DNA from: Candidatus Delongbacteria bacterium
GTDB taxonomy: Bacteria > CAIWAD01 > BS150m-G50
Length of the DNA: 21,651 bases
NCBI GenBank assembly: GCA_016784425.1
Contig: JADHUQ010000015.1
Coordinates: 1 to 21,651 of the forward strand
Direction of reading: 5' to 3'
Shown here: positions 7,265 to 14,242 of the stretch, one piece after another
How the letters are laid out: the number at the start of each line of letters is the position of its first letter
How positions within the stretch are numbered: the first letter of the stretch is position 1
Made by a program: the position numbers and the translations under genes
Notes under the pieces: generated by a model
Seen by the model: only the letters and a program-made list of their open reading frames with translations
What the model was told of the DNA's origin: nothing
Databases searched by the model: none

Positions 7265-8088
7265 CAGGTCATGACTCCGGCAAAGTACCCGACCACATTC
7301 TCCTCGTCCCGGGTGACACGCGCCGAGGTGTCATATTTAACAACCTGGTAACTGGTCCCTCCGCCCAGCTGGTTGAAGAGCATGGCGGCAAGCACCGGAC
7401 CACCACCGCAGGCTTCGACACAACCGGTGCTGAGTTCGCCAGCCAGCTCCCTGGGTTTGTTGGCGGAAAACAGTTCGATAAATCTACCGTCCAGCTCTTT
7501 CGCCTTTTTCAGACTGTGAAAGTGGGAGAGATCGGTGCTGGCTACCACCAGGCATTTTCGGTCAGCGCAAACCTGGTGGAGAATCTTTGCCAGTTCTTCA
7601 GCGGTTTCATAATCCTGTTCGCCCATCACCAGCGGTACAAGTTTGAAATCGTGCTGGAGCAGTTGCAGAAATGGCAGCTGTAACTCCAGGGAGTGTTCCT
7701 CCCGGTGCCCTTTAGTACTAAGACGCAGCGTAGTGCCGTTATCATGTGCTGCAATCGTCCGTAGCAGCTCCTTGTCCACGCCAAGACGACCGAGTGGCGT
7801 GTGATAGGCATCCCCCTCAAAAAGGGAAACACCTGGAAACGCTTCCCGGTGTGAAGGAGCAATTACAACGATCGTATCATACTGCTCTTCCCCCAGAGTT
7901 TTAAAACCGCAGGCGGCTACCTGACCGGAGTACATGTAGCCGGCATGAGGGACTGCCAGCGCGCGGGGAGGGCCGGCGTCGTAGGATATCCGACTCTGCT
8001 CCAGCATGCTGGAGATCTGTTCCTGCAATTGATCGGGGTCGCCCGGATACCAGGTCCCCGCCATCTGTGCCTGACGCTCTTTGAGCAT
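7264..8088 (-). CDS. Memo-family protein (AmmeMemoRadiSam system protein B)
   Basis: A 274-residue protein of the Memo family. Motifs are MAGTWYPGDP near the start, AVPHAGYMYSGQVAACGF, DTIVVIAPSHREAFPG, EHSLELQLPFLQ, VASTDLSHFHS and VEACGGGPVLAAML near the end. The conserved histidines and cysteine are where Memo is proposed to bind metal; the fold is related to class III non-haem iron dioxygenases. Bacterial Memo genes often occur with an AMMECR1 protein and a radical SAM enzyme, neither of which is in the window. Start choice: the ATG at 8088 has AGAGG five bases upstream; an in-frame GTG six bases earlier would sit inside that sequence. It is the first gene of a unit continuing into DUF2520, porX and tsaE. 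Biochemical role unproven. Confidence 0.88.
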   Translation of the reverse strand: MLKERQAQMAGTWYPGDPDQLQEQISSMLEQSRISYDAGPPRALAVPHAGYMYSGQVAACGFKTLGEEQYDTIVVIAPSHREAFPGVSLFEGDAYHTPLGRLGVDKELLRTIAAHDNGTTLRLSTKGHREEHSLELQLPFLQLLQHDFKLVPLVMGEQDYETAEELAKILHQVCADRKCLVVASTDLSHFHSLKKAKELDGRFIELFSANKPRELAGELSTGCVEACGGGPVLAAMLFNQLGGGTSYQVVKYDTSARVTRDEENVVGYFAGVMT

Positions 8089-8213
8089 TTTCACCTCTTC
8101 GGTTTCGGTATGTGCAAGTTCCTGGCCGGTCGACTCTTCAGTAACTCAGATCCTGTTACTCCTGTCCCGTTGTACCCCTCCCGGGGCTGAGAATTATTAA
8201 AGCATGTTTTTGA

Positions 8214-8222
8214 ATTTTACCA
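8214..8222 (-). promoter_or_regulatory. Possible extended -10 promoter for the Memo-porX-tsaE unit
   Basis: On the minus strand TGGTAAAAT fits an extended -10 element (TG-N-TATAAT with one mismatch), placing the transcript start about 120 bases before the Memo ATG. There is no good -35 sequence at 17 bases. The AT-rich surroundings make chance matches likely. Confidence 0.28.
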
Positions 8223-8283
8223 CACAATTTCACCGGTCGACTTATTATCCTGCTCTTCTGAGGGCAGTTGGCCAGCAGGCTGG

Positions 8284-9573
8284 CTAACGATAAGCCGTTG
8301 TGGGCAATGCGGCCATTTTGTCTGCCAGCTTGAATGCGGTGTCGACTGCTGCCTCCACCGTTGCCGGCAGATCCGGGTGAACCCAGTCCCCGATTGTGTC
8401 CCAGTTGCTGCCGCTGGTTTGCAGCCGCTCGCGCCACTCAAAAAAAGCGCTGTCCTGTCGCGGTAGTGAACGCCGCCTGATTATCCACCGTTCAACAACA
8501 AGGTTATACCCCGCGAAAAAGCTATCGGTAAAATTCTTCCACAGTTTCTCCAGCGCTGCCCGATCGCCCTGAAAAGCTGAGATCACAGCGGCATAACGGT
8601 TCAAAATTGTCCCGCCTGAGTCCTGCTGGATGATCCAGTGTACCGGCGCGCCGGGAAAGCCTGTCATCTGCGCCCTGGCGAGCGGCTCTTTTGCTCGAAA
8701 GTAAATGGTAGCAATATCGCCCTGGGGGGGGGTTGTCTCACATTGGTGTAGTCGACACCACCGCTCCAACGGTAGTGCCAGAATGTAGCGGTCGTGTGTC
8801 ACACTGCCGGTAGAGGTGTCGAGAGCTGTCAGGCGGCCCTGCTGCCACTCCAACCCCATGACTGGTGTTCGCAGGTTGAGTGTGCAACCAGCCTGATGCA
8901 ATTGCTCCAGCAGCGGTGAAATCAGGCCTTCACTCAATGTGCACAGTGGCACCAGAGGTTCTGCCCCCTCAACCTGTCGAAAGAGCCGCTTCAAGGTACG
9001 AGCCAGTAATAACGGGTCGACAGTTGCCAGCTGCGTATTGAACAGTGAGACCGCCAGCAGTTGCCAGAACTCCTGCTGGCGTGAACTGCTGACCAGCAGT
9101 TCCTGCTTGAGGGATGCAGCCCGTACTGAATCACCTGCCGCCTTACCCAGTTTTCGTAAAAGCAGGAGTAACTGCCACCGCTCCCGGAATGGAAAGAGAT
9201 CGCTTTGCAGAAAGGCGGCGGCGTAGCGGGTAACACCGGGCCAGTGTCCATAACGGAGTCGGGCCTGGTGATCGGGCCAGCGGAATTCGAGGCTGGAGGG
9301 CCGGGGTGTCGCAAAGAGTGCACTCGTGGAAAGCAGCTCCAGTAAACGCCGTGTTGCCTGATAAGCCCGTACCATCAGGTGAGAACCGACATCACAGGCG
9401 GGATCTGTGCCACAACTGCGCAGGCGTCCACCGGCAAACGGTGCAGCTTCGTAAATAGTGACCTGCCAGTCCCGTTGCGAGAGCAGCCAGGCGGCAGTCA
9501 AACCGGCAATACCGCCACCGACAACGGCTACACTCTGTGGAGCAGCAGCAGGCGAGTGCGGAGTGTTATCCAT
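8284..9573 (-). CDS. hpnE: HpnE, hydroxysqualene dehydroxylase (FAD-dependent)
   Basis: A 429-residue flavoprotein of the phytoene desaturase/amine oxidase superfamily. The FAD-binding motif VAVVGGGIAGLTAAWLL (glycines 19, 21, 24) is followed by the strand end IYEAAPFAGGRLRS, with a Glu for the ribose. In the HpnCDE pathway HpnE reduces hydroxysqualene to squalene. The product name rests on the neighbourhood: it directly follows hpnC and hpnD, the standard order. The ATG at 9573 has AGGGGAA upstream and lies inside the end of hpnD (46-base overlap). A carotenoid-type desaturase is a possible alternative from sequence alone, but the two adjacent squalene-synthase-family genes argue for HpnE. 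Confidence 0.87.
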   Translation of the reverse strand: MDNTPHSPAAAPQSVAVVGGGIAGLTAAWLLSQRDWQVTIYEAAPFAGGRLRSCGTDPACDVGSHLMVRAYQATRRLLELLSTSALFATPRPSSLEFRWPDHQARLRYGHWPGVTRYAAAFLQSDLFPFRERWQLLLLLRKLGKAAGDSVRAASLKQELLVSSSRQQEFWQLLAVSLFNTQLATVDPLLLARTLKRLFRQVEGAEPLVPLCTLSEGLISPLLEQLHQAGCTLNLRTPVMGLEWQQGRLTALDTSTGSVTHDRYILALPLERWCRLHQCETTPPQGDIATIYFRAKEPLARAQMTGFPGAPVHWIIQQDSGGTILNRYAAVISAFQGDRAALEKLWKNFTDSFFAGYNLVVERWIIRRRSLPRQDSAFFEWRERLQTSGSNWDTIGDWVHPDLPATVEAAVDTAFKLADKMAALPTTAYR

Positions 9574-10391
9574 AGCTTGGTTCCCCTGGAGAGACGTACC
9601 ACATTTTCACCGAGGGGGAAATTCCGTTTTCTGATTTTACGCAGTAACTGATGATAAATGTTCTTCATGATCTCCGAAGGGAGCATGGTCCGACGATCCT
9701 CTTCCTGCAGCAGATCGCTGGTAGCCAGATAGTATTCCTCCGCCCGATCTGCCTCGAAGCGCATCAAAGCCTGGTAGGCTGCAGTCGGTCTGGCGTTGAG
9801 AATATCTTCACTGCTGACTCCAAAGCGTTCAAGATCCTCGCGGGGCAGGTATATACGCTGGCAGGCGGCATCAGGTCTGACATCACGGATGATGTTGGTC
9901 AACTGCAGCGCCAGCCCCAGTTGTTCCGCATAGGTTTTCACTGAATCGTGGCAATAGCCAAAAATCTCTATTGAGAGCAATCCCACTACGGAAGCCACTC
10001 TCCAGGCGTAGTCCTTCAACTGGGCGAATGTTTCAAACTCCTTCTGCTCCAGATCCATCCGCATCCCTTCGAGAAAACTCAGCAGGAGGTCGCGGGGGAG
10101 TCGGAAGCGGATGATTGTATCACGTAGTGCCGGTAACAGCCAGGCTGCTTCTGTGCCGCTGGTCATGGTATCATCCGTCAAATCCGCCACCAACCGGTTA
10201 AGACGCAGCTGTTTTTCCGCGGGGGAACTGTCGCCGTCAACAATGCCGTCGGCATGCTGACAGAAGGCGTAAAGCGCGTGGATACCGCGACGCCGTTCGA
10301 AATCGAGATGACGAAACGCGTAATGAAAATTGGCGGCATGGAGACGGGTGTACTCACTGCAGCTGTCGTAGGAGGCATCAAGAGTTGACAT
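9528..10391 (-). CDS. hpnD: HpnD, presqualene diphosphate synthase
   Basis: A 287-residue trans-isoprenyl diphosphate synthase of the squalene/phytoene synthase family. Both aspartate-rich motifs that bind the Mg-diphosphate are present: ADGIVDGD (Asp48, Asp52) and NIIRDVRPDAACQRIYLP (Asp170, Asp174). HpnD joins two farnesyl diphosphates to presqualene diphosphate, which HpnC converts to hydroxysqualene. The first gene of the pair versus the second is assigned by the typical hpnC-hpnD-hpnE order and by general sequence character. The gap from hpnC is 9 bases and no strong Shine-Dalgarno sequence is visible, so re-initiation after hpnC is likely. Confidence 0.86.
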   Translation of the reverse strand: MSTLDASYDSCSEYTRLHAANFHYAFRHLDFERRRGIHALYAFCQHADGIVDGDSSPAEKQLRLNRLVADLTDDTMTSGTEAAWLLPALRDTIIRFRLPRDLLLSFLEGMRMDLEQKEFETFAQLKDYAWRVASVVGLLSIEIFGYCHDSVKTYAEQLGLALQLTNIIRDVRPDAACQRIYLPREDLERFGVSSEDILNARPTAAYQALMRFEADRAEEYYLATSDLLQEEDRRTMLPSEIMKNIYHQLLRKIRKRNFPLGENVVRLSRGTKLWITLRTRLLLLHRV

Positions 10392-10400
10392 TGTGCCAGT

Positions 10401-11243
10401 TTACGAAAATAGCGCCCGCCACGCCACAACTGTTTTATCCCGGCGATTGAGTTGATGTTCAGAGTCGGGATGGAAACCGCAGGCGCGCACTTTCTGGAGG
10501 GCGGCTTCCCCACTACCGATAAACAGCCGCAGTTCCAGCCGCAACCGACGGGGTACCAGCGGAATCAGTTCCCGGCCCTCGCGTAAAAACCGTTCTGCCG
10601 CAAGCGCCAGCTGTTCATGGGGTCCCAGCCAGGCGGGGGAGTAGCTGCCGCTGAGCAGCTCCTGTTCGATCCCTGCCTCCCGCACCCATTCCAGAGGCAG
10701 GTAAATACGGCCACGGCGTGCATCGGGAACTACATCCTGGAGCATATTTACCAGTTGCAGCCCGGTGCAGATTGCGTCTGACAGGGGGAACAGCGAATCA
10801 TCCGCGACTGCGAAAAGATGCAGCACGATCCTGCCGACCGGGTTGGCGGAGTAGCGACAGTAATCCAGCAGCTGCTGCAGGGTTTCGTAACGATCGACCT
10901 CGAGATCCCGGGCAAAGGCTTCCAGCAGATCTGTGAACAGCTGCCGCGGAATCCGGTTTTGTTCGATTGTATCATGCAGGGCAAACAGGATCGGGTGTTC
11001 CTGGTAATGACGATCCAGCTCGGTTACAGCTTCCCGCCAGTTCTGGAAGCGTTGCAGTACCTCCGGATCGGGGGTTACCTCATCTACGAGGTCATCGCTG
11101 TAGCGGGCAAAGGCGTAGACGGCATTCAAAAAGGGGCGTATCCTCCGGGGAAAGAGGATCGACCCCTTGGTGAAATTCTCGTAATGCCCGGTTTGTCGCC
11201 GACACCAATCATAGGCTGACCTGGTGGTCCATTGCTGTGACAC
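10401..11243 (-). CDS. hpnC: HpnC, hydroxysqualene synthase
   Basis: A 280-residue member of the squalene/phytoene synthase family. Aspartate-rich motifs are ARYSDDLVDEV (Asp50, Asp54) and LVNMLQDVVPDARRGRIYLP (Asp170, Asp174). HpnC converts presqualene diphosphate to hydroxysqualene. The N-terminal AYDWCRRQTGHYENF is typical of the HpnC branch. The start is a GTG at 11243 with GAGGAG a few bases upstream. The gene lies 45 bases after a small zinc-finger-like gene and is probably transcribed with it. Squalene can serve hopanoids, sterols or membrane packing; no cyclase is present here, so the end product is open. Confidence 0.86.
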   Translation of the reverse strand: MSQQWTTRSAYDWCRRQTGHYENFTKGSILFPRRIRPFLNAVYAFARYSDDLVDEVTPDPEVLQRFQNWREAVTELDRHYQEHPILFALHDTIEQNRIPRQLFTDLLEAFARDLEVDRYETLQQLLDYCRYSANPVGRIVLHLFAVADDSLFPLSDAICTGLQLVNMLQDVVPDARRGRIYLPLEWVREAGIEQELLSGSYSPAWLGPHEQLALAAERFLREGRELIPLVPRRLRLELRLFIGSGEAALQKVRACGFHPDSEHQLNRRDKTVVAWRALFS

Positions 11244-11288
11244 ACACTCCTCATCGGGAGTCGGGCGACTCTGCCGCTTGGGAATATT

Positions 11289-11501
11289 CTATATCCGTTC
11301 GCCGGGAACAGCCTTGTCAGGATTCTGGTAGATACCGGCATCCAGCAGGTTATTCTCCAGCATCTGCTTGCCCTGGCGGTTGACCTCTTTTACCAGCTTG
11401 GTGAAGCAGCCCCAGTGATAGGACCCTTCCAGGCCGATCTGCTTCGACTCATACTGGCTCTCTGTCTTCTTAATTGTCTTTTTACAATAGTCACAATTCA
11501 T
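11289..11501 (-). CDS. Small zinc-finger-like protein of unknown function
   Basis: A 70-residue protein starting at the ATG at 11501 with GAGG six bases upstream. It carries Cys3 and Cys6 (MNCDYCKK) and His29 and Cys32 (SYHWGCF), a C-x2-C-x22-H-x2-C pattern like treble-clef zinc fingers of the LIM or PARP type. The rest is a charged, probably helical tail (TKLVKEVNRQGKQMLENNLL, written as KLVKEVNRQGKQMLE). I do not recognise the family. A strong sigma70-like promoter lies 22 bases upstream and hpnC follows 45 bases downstream, so it is probably the first gene of the squalene operon. A link to the pathway is not shown. Confidence 0.7.
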   Translation of the reverse strand: MNCDYCKKTIKKTESQYESKQIGLEGSYHWGCFTKLVKEVNRQGKQMLENNLLDAGIYQNPDKAVPGERI

Positions 11502-11529
11502 ATATGCCTCATTCAAATTTTGCCGCAAA

Positions 11530-11557
11530 AATATAGTCCCACCCACTCTGCAGTCAA
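11530..11557 (-). promoter_or_regulatory. Sigma70-like promoter for the zinc-finger gene and hpnCDE
   Basis: On the minus strand TTGACT (11552-11557) and TATATT (11530-11535) are separated by 16 bases. Each matches consensus at five of six positions. Transcription would begin near 11523, leaving a leader of about 22 bases with a well-placed GAGG. This is the best promoter match in the window. Confidence 0.6.
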
Positions 11558-11639
11558 GTATTTTCTGGGGGGGTGTGAAAATAGTGGAGCGACGGGTCCT
11601 GATCGCAGAACCAGACAGCAGCTGGAATCAGGGCGCATT

Positions 11640-12632
11640 TCAGGGCCGCTGACAGCTCTCCACCCGGGGATCGCCCAACCAGGCTTTGGCTTCCAGGTAG
11701 TTGGAAACATAGTCGCTGACAGCATCCTCGAGGCTGGTGAAAGGCTTTTGCCAGACGATCTTCCGTAACCGGTCCAGTTTTGCCTCGGTAAAATACTGGT
11801 ATTTGCCACTCAACTCCGGCGGCATAGGTATGTACTCGATGTTGACCGGCAGCTCCAGGGCCTGGAAGACCGCTGTGGCCAGATCGCGCCAGCTGCGGGC
11901 CCGGCCGGTACCGACATTGAAAAAACCACAGAGAGCCGGCATCTCCAGCAGGTAGGCGATGATCGCTGTCACATCTTTGACATAAACAAAATCCCGCATC
12001 TGTTCACCATCGGCATAAGCTGGATGATGCGATTTGAACAGCCGCACGACGCCGTCCGTTTTGACCTGCTCCCACGCCTTGTGTACCATGCTGCGCATCG
12101 GACCCTTGTGCTGTTCATTGGGACCGAACACATTGAAAAACTTCAACCCGGCTACATGACCGCTGATCTTGCCGGTGTGTACCCAACGGTCCACCATCAA
12201 TTTGGAATAGCCATACATATTGAGTGGACGCAGGCGGTCGATCAGTTCAGGATCGTCGTCGTACCCCTGAGCGCCGTCGCCGTAAACAGCCGCACTGGAA
12301 GCATAAATCAGACGAATATGATGTTCGACCGCATACTCGATTACCGCCCTGGAGTACTCGTAGTTGTTCTGCACCAGGTAGGAGGCGTCACCTTCGGTGG
12401 TATCGGTGCAAGCGCCGAGGTGGACGATCGCCCGTTGCGAACCGAGCTTGGGCAGTTCCGCCAGAAAATCCTCTTTCTCGATATAGTGACGAAAACGGAG
12501 GGGGCGCAGGTTCTGCCACTTGTCGCCACAACCGAGAGAATCGACGATGGTGATATTCTCTTCGCCCAGCTGGTTCAATTGCCAGACCAGAGCGCTGCCG
12601 ATAAAACCTGCTCCACCGGTGATAGTGATCAT
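11640..12632 (-). CDS. hldD: HldD, ADP-L-glycero-D-manno-heptose 6-epimerase
   Basis: A 330-residue short-chain dehydrogenase/reductase-type epimerase. The NADP-binding loop ITGGAGFIGSALVWQLN is at the N-terminus, then TIVDSLGCGDKWQNL, ASSAAVYGDG, and the catalytic Tyr140-x3-Lys144 in MYGYSKLMVD. A further lysine, Lys176 in GPNEQHKGPMRS, sits where the second catalytic acid/base lysine lies in HldD (Lys178 in E. coli). The enzyme turns ADP-D-glycero-heptose into ADP-L-glycero-heptose for the LPS inner core. It has a perfect AGGAGG. It follows a HAD phosphatase by 21 bases, in a unit with a CDP-alcohol phosphatidyltransferase. The other heptose genes (gmhA, hldE, gmhB) are not in the window. 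Confidence 0.93.
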   Translation of the reverse strand: MITITGGAGFIGSALVWQLNQLGEENITIVDSLGCGDKWQNLRPLRFRHYIEKEDFLAELPKLGSQRAIVHLGACTDTTEGDASYLVQNNYEYSRAVIEYAVEHHIRLIYASSAAVYGDGAQGYDDDPELIDRLRPLNMYGYSKLMVDRWVHTGKISGHVAGLKFFNVFGPNEQHKGPMRSMVHKAWEQVKTDGVVRLFKSHHPAYADGEQMRDFVYVKDVTAIIAYLLEMPALCGFFNVGTGRARSWRDLATAVFQALELPVNIEYIPMPPELSGKYQYFTEAKLDRLRKIVWQKPFTSLEDAVSDYVSNYLEAKAWLGDPRVESCQRP

Positions 12633-12653
12633 CTCGTCCTCCTGCAGTGCGAT

Positions 12654-13469
12654 TCAGCTGCCGTCAACCGGCCTGGCTTCAATCAGAGCCGTTACCAGCT
12701 CGGCAAAGCCTTCACCACCCTTTTGACTGGTGATATAGCGCGGCAAAAAATCCATCAGGTCGGTAAGTTCCATGATGTTGGCGACGCCAATAGAGTTATT
12801 TATACTTTGAAAGAGGGGCTCGTCGTTGGGTGAGTCCCCCACAAATGCGAAGCTGTTGTTATCCTCTGCGAGCTTTAAGCCCAGTTCCTCGGTGATAAAG
12901 AGATCGGTGGTGGTAACCTTGTCGAAGTCACCATACCAGCCGTTGACATGGATGGAGCTGATTTTGGCGTGGGCGCCGTGGCGTTGAAAGATCTCCCGGA
13001 TCCGCAAAACCTGGTCACGGGGGAGCTGCTCAACATCTTCACAGAAATCGATGGCCAGGTCATACTCCCGATAGTTCTGATCGGTGGCGATAGCACAACC
13101 GGGAACCTCCGCCAGCAGTTCCCGACGGATCAATTCAAGCCGTTGCCGGAATTCGCGCCGTTCCGCTTCATTATAGAGGAAGTGCTTTTTCATCACCCGT
13201 CCACTGTCGCTATGCTCCATCTGAAACCAGAAACCACCGTTTTCACCGATGACCGCCCTTACCGGCCACTGCCGGGCGATGTGATCCACCCACCCCGCCG
13301 GACGTCCGGTAACCAGCACTACATCCAGTCCGGCTGTCCGCGCCTGCCAGAGTGAGCTAAAGGCCACAGCCGGGATCAGGCCGTCGGTTGTGAGGGTGTC
13401 GTCGATATCGGCGAAGAGACAGCGCACAGCTGCGCGTTGATCAGGTGGGAATTCAACCAGCGGTAACAT
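12654..13469 (-). CDS. HAD-superfamily (IIB-type) sugar phosphatase-like hydrolase
   Basis: A 271-residue HAD hydrolase. Motif I is FADIDDTLTTDG (nucleophile and acid/base Asp), motif II the Thr in VVLVTGRPAGW, and motif IV FVGDSPNDEPLF. A cap region between residues about 90 and 190 (including VRAVIGENGGFWF) matches the C2/IIB cap of Cof-type and trehalose- or mannosylglycerate-type phosphatases. It is not a GmhB-type HAD, which is shorter and lacks this cap, so it probably does not supply the missing heptose phosphatase step. The substrate is likely a phosphosugar but is unknown. It starts 7 bases after the phosphatidyltransferase gene stop and has GAGG upstream. Confidence 0.82.
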   Translation of the reverse strand: MLPLVEFPPDQRAAVRCLFADIDDTLTTDGLIPAVAFSSLWQARTAGLDVVLVTGRPAGWVDHIARQWPVRAVIGENGGFWFQMEHSDSGRVMKKHFLYNEAERREFRQRLELIRRELLAEVPGCAIATDQNYREYDLAIDFCEDVEQLPRDQVLRIREIFQRHGAHAKISSIHVNGWYGDFDKVTTTDLFITEELGLKLAEDNNSFAFVGDSPNDEPLFQSINNSIGVANIMELTDLMDFLPRYITSQKGGEGFAELVTALIEARPVDGS

Positions 13470-13476
13470 AGCAACC

Positions 13477-14064
13477 TCACCGGATGAAAGGCTTCAGGGA
13501 GGTCCAGTTCTTCCGCACATAGTCATAGAGTGAGTAGATCGTAATCAGTACTGCCACCACCAGGAGCCAGTAGTAGATTCTCTGCCAGGGAAAAACGATG
13601 GCCCAGTTGTGTTTTAATATCTCACCAAAGTAATACTCGGCAATACGACCGACCAGGATGGTGATGATGGCGGTTGCCTGTACGATGGCTTTGATTTTTC
13701 CACTCCGGAGGGCGGCCAGCACCAGCTTGTTGTAGGCACAGACAATACGGATAGTGGAGATGGTGGAGTCGCGGTAAAGAAATACCAGCACCATCCAGAT
13801 GGGTGCGATTCCCGCCACCAGGAAGCTGATAAAGATGGTAAGCCGGGAGAGGCTGTCAGCCAGCGGATCGAGGATCTTGCCGAAGTCTGACACCTCATTA
13901 CGCTTGCGGGCAAAGTAGCCGTCAAAAGCGTCGGTCAGCTCCATGATTACTACCAGCAGCAATGTAAAAATGCGGGCCAGCAATCCTTCGCAACCGAGAA
14001 ATATAATCACAAAAAGGGGGCTGAGTAGAATGCGGGAAGCGGTCAGGATGTTGGCTACGCTCAT
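13477..14064 (-). CDS. CDP-alcohol phosphatidyltransferase family protein
   Basis: A 195-residue integral membrane enzyme. The family signature D-x2-D-G-x2-A-R-x8-G-x3-D-x3-D is complete: Asp45, Asp48, Gly49, Ala52, Arg53, Gly62, Asp66, Asp70 (seen as LTDAFDGYFARKRNEV then FGKILDPLAD). Several hydrophobic segments follow. The ATG at 14064 is preferred over one 36 bases upstream because it has CAGGGA at a proper distance and gives the usual MxxANxLTxxR start of the family. Phosphatidylglycerophosphate synthase (PgsA) is the likeliest activity because of length and start, but other CDP-alcohol transfers (for example inositol phosphate) cannot be excluded. It heads a unit with the HAD phosphatase and hldD. 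Confidence 0.88.
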   Translation of the reverse strand: MSVANILTASRILLSPLFVIIFLGCEGLLARIFTLLLVVIMELTDAFDGYFARKRNEVSDFGKILDPLADSLSRLTIFISFLVAGIAPIWMVLVFLYRDSTISTIRIVCAYNKLVLAALRSGKIKAIVQATAIITILVGRIAEYYFGEILKHNWAIVFPWQRIYYWLLVVAVLITIYSLYDYVRKNWTSLKPFIR

Positions 14065-14110
14065 ACTGGTCCCTGTCAGGTTTACTCCAAGGGTTAGCAA
14101 AAGACCATGA

Positions 14111-14139
14111 AAAATAGTCCGGGCTCAAGGGAAACACAA
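14111..14139 (-). promoter_or_regulatory. Weak promoter-like site before the phosphatidyltransferase gene
   Basis: On the minus strand TTGTGT (14134-14139) and TATTTT (14111-14116) are 17 bases apart. The match is modest (three and four of six). It would give a leader of about 40 bases. Confidence 0.28.
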
Positions 14140-14242
14140 GGGAATGATAGTGGAAGATGGTTGCCGGGCGGTCGTGCCACACCCTGCTGCTCTTTTGTAA
14201 TAACCAGAAGCCTGGAAGTTCAGCTTCAGGACCGGACTGACC

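Noticed and set aside
8174..8187. CCCC/GGGG hairpin upstream of the Memo gene as a riboswitch or terminator
   Set aside because: The stem is only 4 bp, with no T-run and no recognisable riboswitch core.
12024..12833. Plus-strand open frame (269 codons) across hldD and the HAD gene
   Set aside because: It runs antisense to two well-supported genes and their junction and has no recognisable motif or ribosome binding site.
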